Of a DNA stretch of 64,000 nucleotides, positions 59,568 through 64,000 are shown in pieces (position 1 is the first letter of the stretch; every line of letters starts with the position of its first letter). The notes under the pieces are model-generated. The model was given only the letters and a program-made list of their open reading frames with translations. It was not told where the DNA came from and did no database searches. Made by a program: the position numbers and the translations under genes. Source of the stretch: Carpediemonas membranifera (Eukaryota > Fornicata); contig JAHDYR010000043.1 of assembly GCA_019828565.1 (NCBI GenBank), positions 1 through 64,000 on the forward strand, in the 5' to 3' direction.

Positions 59568-59641
59568 TGCCCCCAGTGAGGCTCGAACTCACGACCTATA
59601 GCTTATGAGACTATCGCTCGTACCGACTGAGCTATAGGGGC
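59568..59641 (-). tRNA. tRNA-Met (anticodon CAT)
   Basis: The minus strand folds into a full cloverleaf. The acceptor is GCCCCTA with TGGGGGC, and the D arm is GCTC/GAGC with the A-box word TAGCTCAGTCGGT. The anticodon stem is ATAGT/GCTAT around loop CTCATAA, with CAT as anticodon. The T arm is GTGAG-TTCGAGC-CTCAC, and A is the discriminator base. No intron and no encoded CCA. The T-T pairing typical of elongator tRNA-Met is not decisive, so initiator or elongator identity is left open. A TTTT run lies a few bases past its 3' end on the minus strand, suiting pol III termination. Confidence 0.93.
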
Positions 59642-59645
59642 TTTT

Positions 59646-59784
59646 GAGACGTCAGCTCCGGCGTGAGATAATGGAGCATGGGCGATGGATCTGCCTGATT
59701 CGATTTATTCGAGCCGAACGAATCGGGATCGAATCAATTACGGCCAGATGGCTGAAGAAACCGAGAACAACACCGGGGACCGCA
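59646..59784 (+). repeat. YR-9 left repeat A1
   Basis: 139 bp identical to A2, from GAGACGTCAGCTCCGG to GGGGACCGCA. It contains the ORF1 start and an inverted word (GATTCGATTTATTCGAGC / GAACGAATCGG). Confidence 0.9.
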
Positions 59785-60179
59785 CGCCTGAAGCAGAGAA
59801 GATCCCAGATCCGCAGAAGCGCATCAACGAACTAACAGGCGAGTTATTGACGCTTCGAGATTTAATGTCGCTGGAGTGGCGCCACCCGGACTCACTAGCC
59901 ATGCGTAACGAGTCCGAATGGCTGCAGATGCTCTACAGGGACATCGTCCTCCACCCGAGCTGGACAACCGAGACGATCAAGCTTCAGCTAATGCTCCGTC
60001 ATGAGCTTCTCCTCATTAAGGACATCAATGGCTTTCACTACGCCGACGCAGTCAAGGACTACGTCAGAGCCCGACGTTCCAGGATCCGTGATTCCGAGAG
60101 CCTCACCGTCCTCATCGCAGAGGCCCGCTCCAGTGCCAGAGTCGCCCCCAAGAGCGATAAGCGCCCCAGAAAAAACTAA
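59685..60179 (+). CDS. YR-9 ORF1 (gag-like)
   Basis: ATG 59,685 (MDLPDSIYSSRTNRDRIN), or Met 59,748 (MAEETENNTGDRTPEAEK). Up to 164 residues, unbroken. The short coiled coil is around K-R-I-N-E-L-T-G-E-L-L-T-L-R-D-L. The family block is diverged: S-L-A-M-R-N-E-S-E-W-L-Q-M-L-Y-R-D, L-M-L-R-H-E-L-L-L-I-K-D-I-N-G-F. Basic tail. Confidence 0.7.
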   Translation: MDLPDSIYSSRTNRDRINYGQMAEETENNTGDRTPEAEKIPDPQKRINELTGELLTLRDLMSLEWRHPDSLAMRNESEWLQMLYRDIVLHPSWTTETIKLQLMLRHELLLIKDINGFHYADAVKDYVRARRSRIRDSESLTVLIAEARSSARVAPKSDKRPRKN

Positions 60180-60181
60180 TT

Positions 60182-62140
60182 GTGCAAGACCATCAATCAA
60201 CCGAACCACCACTCCCCACAACCCGTCGAGCGGGTTCTCTCCGCCACTCAGTGGCCGCGTGGCGGCGCTTGGGAGCGCCATCCGACGTGGTCTCTTGGGT
60301 TGGCGACGGCATACCCATCGAACTGACACAACAACCGAGCAATCCTCGAATATTCCATCTCCCAGAGAAGGACTTAGCCAAGCTCGATCCGCTGGTGCGC
60401 GAAATGCTCTCATCGGGTGCCATACACCGCGTCTCATCACCACCGAAGCTCACATGTCCTCTCTTTCCAGTCCCGAAGGGTACAGACAAATGGAGAGCAG
60501 TCCACAACCTCATACCGCTCAACAAGGTCTCCAAAGAGCGCCGTACGTTCCGCTTGTTCGGTGCCAAGAGAGCAGTTTTAAGCCTTGCGCCAGGAGACAT
60601 GATGATGTCGCTAGATCTCCATGCAGGCTACCACCACGTGTCCATTCACCCATCATCGCAGTCCCTCCTAGGCTTTATTCACCGCGGCGTCCACTATCAG
60701 TTCACAGTCCTCCCATTCGGATGGTCCGCGGCGCCATTCTACTTCCAGAAGATCATGATTACCGTAGCGAAGATTATCAAGCGCCATTGCCGCGGTGTAG
60801 GAGTTGCCGTCTATCTGGACGACCTTCTATTCTTCGGGAAGAAGAAGGCCCTTCTGCGCGAGCGCCAGCGCCTCCTGGACATCATGAATCAGCTAGGCTT
60901 TATCATCAACCACGACAAGTCAGTCCTAGAGCCCACCACAGTCCTGACATACCTCGGCATGCGCATCGACTCAGCTGCTCGGGTCATTTCCCTAGACTCG
61001 AAGAAGCGCAGCAGATACCGCCAATTGGTCGAGAGTGCGCTGATAGAAGGCAATATGAGCAACAAGAGGTGGCAATCCCTCATCGGGAAGCTATCCTTCG
61101 CATCTCTGTGCTTCCCCGACGGCCGCGCATGGCTGAGACCTCTTCAGACAGCCACCGAGACGGAGAAAGGCTTTACGAAAGCCGTCCTCAAGGCCCTATC
61201 GTACTGGAAGCAACTGCTGAGCAGCGAAGATCATCCTCCCCGCTCCTTCGACTCCCTGATCAGCATGTGGGGCGCAAGCCCGGCAATCGACATCCACATC
61301 CAGTCGGACGCCTCAGAAAAGGGCTTAGCTGCCATTATCAGGGACGGCTGCAAGCAGACGATCGTATCCTCCTCCGTCTCCCCCAACAGCCCGCTCCAGA
61401 ACGAGTCCATTGCGGTGAAAGAGTTCTTTGCGGCGACGAACGCCGTGGAGACGCTCCTTCCACATCTAACGGACAGGGAGATCACCGTATTCATCGACAA
61501 CAGCAACGCCTGCGCCTGGTTGAACAAGCAGGGATCAACGCGAGCCCCGCCGATGATCCAGGACGCTTGTCTCACCCTCTTTTCCCGCTTGGCCGCCTGC
61601 CAGATCACACTGAGAGCCCAGCACGTCAGCGGGCACCTCAATGTCTCCGCAGATGCTCTGTCGAGATACCAGCGACTGGAATGGCGGACACCACGAGGGA
61701 TCCTCGCTGCCATACTGGAGGAGTGGGGCCCTCTCGAGGTCGACGTGACTGGTGGGAGGGACAAGGAGTTACTACTTCCCGGCTTCGTCGAGCGTTCGCT
61801 CACGCTGGCCGAGAGCGGCATGAGCTCGGAGTGGCGCAGCAAGAGAGTCTTCGCAGCACCACCATACGCCCTTCTTCCAGCCGTAGCCAACCGACTGGCC
61901 CTCATTCGCGCCTCACCAGCCTCACATCCGAGGCATACCAAGTCTGCAGTGGTCGTGGTGATGCCCGACGTCCAGTCCGAGGCGGTACGCCGCATCAAGG
62001 GCCTCTCCCCCTTCAAGAGAACGTTCAGGGTCTACGCGGAGGACATGAAGGACTCAGAGCTCCAGAACATCCTCGTGGGGGAAAAGCCGCGGCTCCTCGC
62101 CGTCTTCGTGCCGACGACGCCGCTTTCAACGCAGTACTAG
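60182..62140 (+). CDS. YR-9 RT-RNase H, intact frame without an ATG start
   Basis: 652 codons open from just after the ORF1 stop. The first codon is GTG and no ATG occurs before the conserved start region (W-R-R-L-G-A-P-S-D-V-V-S-W). RT: C-P-L-F-P-V-P-K-G-T-D-K-W, V-H-N-L-I-P-L-N, S-L-D-L-H-A-G-Y-H-H, L-P-F-G-W-S-A-A-P-F-Y-F-Q and V-Y-L-D-D-L-L (about 60,815). RNase H: I-Q-S-D-A-S-E-K-G-L-A-A, V-F-I-D-N-S-N-A-C-A-W, H-V-S-G-H-L-N-V-S-A-D-A-L-S-R, then W-G-P-L-E-V-D-V-T. No break, so the enzyme may be functional if its translation is coupled to ORF1. Confidence 0.88.
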   Translation: MQDHQSTEPPLPTTRRAGSLRHSVAAWRRLGAPSDVVSWVGDGIPIELTQQPSNPRIFHLPEKDLAKLDPLVREMLSSGAIHRVSSPPKLTCPLFPVPKGTDKWRAVHNLIPLNKVSKERRTFRLFGAKRAVLSLAPGDMMMSLDLHAGYHHVSIHPSSQSLLGFIHRGVHYQFTVLPFGWSAAPFYFQKIMITVAKIIKRHCRGVGVAVYLDDLLFFGKKKALLRERQRLLDIMNQLGFIINHDKSVLEPTTVLTYLGMRIDSAARVISLDSKKRSRYRQLVESALIEGNMSNKRWQSLIGKLSFASLCFPDGRAWLRPLQTATETEKGFTKAVLKALSYWKQLLSSEDHPPRSFDSLISMWGASPAIDIHIQSDASEKGLAAIIRDGCKQTIVSSSVSPNSPLQNESIAVKEFFAATNAVETLLPHLTDREITVFIDNSNACAWLNKQGSTRAPPMIQDACLTLFSRLAACQITLRAQHVSGHLNVSADALSRYQRLEWRTPRGILAAILEEWGPLEVDVTGGRDKELLLPGFVERSLTLAESGMSSEWRSKRVFAAPPYALLPAVANRLALIRASPASHPRHTKSAVVVVMPDVQSEAVRRIKGLSPFKRTFRVYAEDMKDSELQNILVGEKPRLLAVFVPTTPLSTQY

Positions 62141-63020
62141 GTCTAGACGAGCTCAAAGGCTACGTGGCAACGACCAGGCGTGACACGGCGGGTGTCGTCT
62201 CCCAGTTCCTGACCTTCCGAGAGGCCAACCCGGCATCGGACCGCGACACATTCCTGGCGTGGCTCGCTCGCGAGGCTGAGCTAGTAGGCCCAGACCGTCT
62301 GGCGCACCGGGGCTCGCTGGTGGTAAGGTTTGCACCCCTGGTATCAACGTGGGCACCCCCAGCTGCTCAAAAGGCATTCATCACCGAAGCGAAGCGCGCT
62401 ACAGTCCCCAGGCCGCAACGCAAGGTCCCAGTGCGGGCTGCACGCATCCACCGCCTGATCCCCAAACTCGCCGGCCGCGACGAGGAGTTCCACCAAGCCT
62501 TCTTATTCGGCGTCGTTGCCTACGCAACAATGTCGAGGCGCAGTGAGATCCTACCCCTCACTCCTCGGGATATCAGGGTGAAAGCAGGACTCGGCGTCTC
62601 TATCACCATCGACTCCACCAAGACAGGGCTTCGCGCAGTTAAGAAGTTCATCCCGTGGGTCGAAGGCGCGCTCAATCCGGCAGGGATGCTCATGGCTCAC
62701 CTGCAGCGCTGGTGCCAGGACAGAGACGCCACCATCTGGAAGTCCCCCAACCTCGATGGGTCGAGGCTGGACCGAGGGCCGTTGCCCCCGCTATGCTCCA
62801 AGACAAGCTGAAGCAGGTCTTTGGAGACCCAGTTGGATCCCATAGCTTCCGTCGCGGGGCCGCAGCGGACGCTGTACTTCGCGGAATGCCCACTCCAGTG
62901 GTCATGGCCCTCGGTACTTGGAAGTCCGAGAGTTCCCTCCAGAGCTACATCGCCGAAGCGGTGCGGCTCGACCAGGAGACAGCTGTGACGAGGTGCGAAT
63001 GGTTCGCGCACCTCGAATAG
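62075..63020 (+). CDS. YR-9 tyrosine recombinase, one frameshift
   Basis: The recombinase reads from the overlap with the RT end (R-A-D-D-A-A-F-N-A-V-L-G-L-D-E-L), through the catalytic Arg in T-M-S-R-R-S-E-I-L, to about 62,790. There a shift at a CCCCC run moves it to the frame with G-S-H-S-F-R-R-G-A-A-A-D-A and Tyr in L-Q-S-Y-I-A-E, ending at 63,020. The overlap with RT is short here, and the D-P-D-W-I-P-S motif of the other elements is absent. No ATG was found near the start. Confidence 0.78.
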
Positions 63021-63112
63021 CAGTCGTCTCCTTCCTTTACTCGTACGGGTACGAGTGGTCCATAAAGATTGAATGGTCACCATCGGGATGGTGTAGGCGT
63101 GCGGGCGGGAAG

Positions 63113-63158
63113 CCCCAGGAGAATTCATAAGTGAATGTGAGTGTCTGCCTAGTCAGAC
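63113..63158 (+). repeat. YR-9 repeat B1
   Basis: 46 bp, CCCCAGGAGAATTCATAAG to AGTCAGAC, identical to B2 and joined to A2. Confidence 0.9.
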
Positions 63159-63297
63159 GAGACGTCAGCTCCGGCGTGAGATAATGGAGCATGGGCGATG
63201 GATCTGCCTGATTCGATTTATTCGAGCCGAACGAATCGGGATCGAATCAATTACGGCCAGATGGCTGAAGAAACCGAGAACAACACCGGGGACCGCA
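63159..63297 (+). repeat. YR-9 repeat A2
   Basis: 139-bp copy of A1. Confidence 0.9.
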
Positions 63298-63623
63298 AAT
63301 CGCAAAATCCCGAAAGCGCTCCAGCCGTAGCTCAGATGGTTAGGCCCCCAGCCTGAGAGACGGAGGGTCGCGGGTTCGATTCCAGTTGGGGTCAGACATT
63401 CCACAAGCTCAGTGGAAACAAAACAAAAGGAGCAATAACGCGAGACGTACTCAGGTCCGGCGAGTTAACAGGACGTTGAGGGAAGAGCCGAAGCCAAAGT
63501 GGGCTAGGCAATGAAGCCATGGAACCCGTGACCCAGGGGTCCTCTTGACACCACGACGTTTTACAGTCCGCGGGACCGCGGGCACAGGGAACATTACGCG
63601 ACGAATCATGTAAATGTTCCGCC
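63298..63623 (+). other. A2-B2 spacer of YR-9, no gene
   Basis: 326 bp with no protein-like frame. It starts with a tRNA-like unit (about 63,320-63,394). Two CCGCGG palindromes follow around 63,568-63,585. The spacers in the other elements are only about 30-130 bp, so this one may hold an inserted SINE-like unit. Confidence 0.6.
63320..63394 (+). ncRNA. tRNA-like sequence (tRNA pseudogene or SINE head)
   Basis: It has a clear A box (TAGCTCAGATGGTTAGG) and B box (GGGTTCGATTCC) with tRNA-like spacing, and ends that pair only with wobbles (CTCCAGC with GTTGGGG). The T stem does not pair well and the anticodon arm is irregular, so a working tRNA is unlikely. Pol III promoter activity is possible. 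Confidence 0.45.
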
Positions 63624-63669
63624 CCCCAGGAGAATTCATAAGTGAATGTGAGTGTCTGCCTAGTCAGAC
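63624..63669 (+). repeat. YR-9 right-end repeat B2
   Basis: 46-bp exact copy of B1. The following bases (GGCAAGGCCAGCGGAG) start the next element or its flank. Confidence 0.9.
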
Positions 63670-63712
63670 GGCAAGGCCAGCGGAGCCAAAACTTCGGCGC
63701 GAGAGGTCGAGG

Positions 63713-64000
63713 ATGATTCGATACGATCTCAAAGACGGGATCGTGCGTCTCATAAGGGCGGTTCAGTTGTTCAAGAGCGAACTGAAACAGATGGGAGACG
63801 CCGCCCAAGAGATCGCAGAGCTCAAAGCCACCGTTCAACAGCTTCAAGACGCATTTACTGCCGGCGGCAACGTCCGAGAGACAGTAGATCTGCTTCGGCA
63901 AGAGACCACCATGACTTGGAAGCGTCCTGCTTCATCCACTATGCGCGAAGAGGCGGAGTTCCTCGAGGAGATCTACCGCAGCTTCAAGTTCAATCGAATC
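63713..64000 (+). CDS. ORF1 of a further YR element (YR-10), cut by the window edge
   Basis: From ATG 63,713 (MIRYDLKDGIVRLIRAVQ) the frame is open to the edge. A coiled coil (E-I-A-E-L-K-A-T-V-Q-Q-L-Q-D-A-F) is followed by T-M-R-E-E-A-E-F-L-E-E-I-Y-R-S-F. The latter aligns with the family block of YR-9 (A-M-R-N-E-S-E-W-L-Q-M-L-Y-R-D). A tenth element therefore begins within about 45 bp of the end of YR-9. Confidence 0.65.
   Translation, partial: MIRYDLKDGIVRLIRAVQLFKSELKQMGDAAQEIAELKATVQQLQDAFTAGGNVRETVDLLRQETTMTWKRPASSTMREEAEFLEEIYRSFKFNRI

Larger units (their letters stand above)
59646..63669 (+). mobile_element. YR-9: PAT-like retrotransposon with complete split direct repeats
   Basis: A1 59,646-59,784 equals A2 63,159-63,297 (139 bp). 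B1 63,113-63,158 equals B2 63,624-63,669 (46 bp). The element is 4.0 kb. It starts only 4 bp from the tRNA-Met gene. An unusual 326-bp spacer, with a tRNA-like unit, lies between A2 and B2. Confidence 0.9.

Noticed and set aside
63320-63394. A second functional tRNA gene
   Set aside because: The T stem and anticodon arm do not pair well and the acceptor needs several wobbles. It is kept as a tRNA-like unit only.
1-64000. CRISPR arrays, rRNA genes or bacterial operons
   Set aside because: No regularly spaced short repeats, no rRNA-like blocks and no bacterial gene clusters were seen.

Overview
This 64 kb window is eukaryotic genomic DNA. It carries introns-or-frameshift-broken genes at the left, a nuclear-type tRNA-Met gene without an encoded CCA, and several classes of eukaryotic retrotransposon. 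It holds no bacterial operons, rRNA or CRISPR. I cannot name the species; a unicellular or early-branching eukaryote with a retrotransposon-rich genome would fit.

Left part (1-11,937): a compact run of mostly unrecognised genes on both strands. They include a long acidic protein (1473-3355), a chromodomain-like reading frame (about 4076-5040, minus), a SET-domain-like protein (5081-5792, minus) and a HEPN-like protein (9804-10732) inside a 1.23 kb partial tandem duplication. A 242-bp repeat lies in two intergenic gaps. Almost every gene here is broken by single-base shifts, many at homopolymers, which suggests uncorrected long-read errors as much as real decay.

Right part (11,938-64,000): nearly pure retrotransposon, of three types. 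(1) A non-LTR element with a C-terminal zinc finger and restriction-like endonuclease (RLE-1). It forms a head-to-tail tandem array of two full and two truncated copies (11,938-28,714, minus strand). (2) At least nine tyrosine-recombinase (YR) retrotransposons of the DIRS/PAT/Ngaro kind, each with a small gag-like ORF1, an RT-RNase H ORF and a YR ORF. Four of them keep visible split direct repeats (A1 ... B1-A2 ... B2). They form a nested and head-to-tail chain, and one sits precisely inside RLE-1 with unfilled sister copies for comparison. (3) A full-length 8.66 kb APE-type non-LTR element (APE-1, 35,816-44,478) with a 14-bp target-site duplication and a (TTTC)n tail. Two 5'-truncated copies with duplications, and one 66-bp tail fragment, lie elsewhere in the window.

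The most unusual item is ORF1 of APE-1. It carries what looks like a Maelstrom/DnaQ-H exonuclease-fold domain (a D-x-E strand, a KG-x-E motif and a C-x2-H...C cluster). The target-site duplication shows that this ORF belongs to the same mobile unit as the APE endonuclease and RT. Other notable points are the re-use of one insertion site by APE-1 in two diverged YR elements, conserved dual coding at the RT/YR overlap, RT frames without ATG, hairpins and a tRNA-like unit between A2 and B2, and a tRNA-Met gene squeezed between two YR elements.
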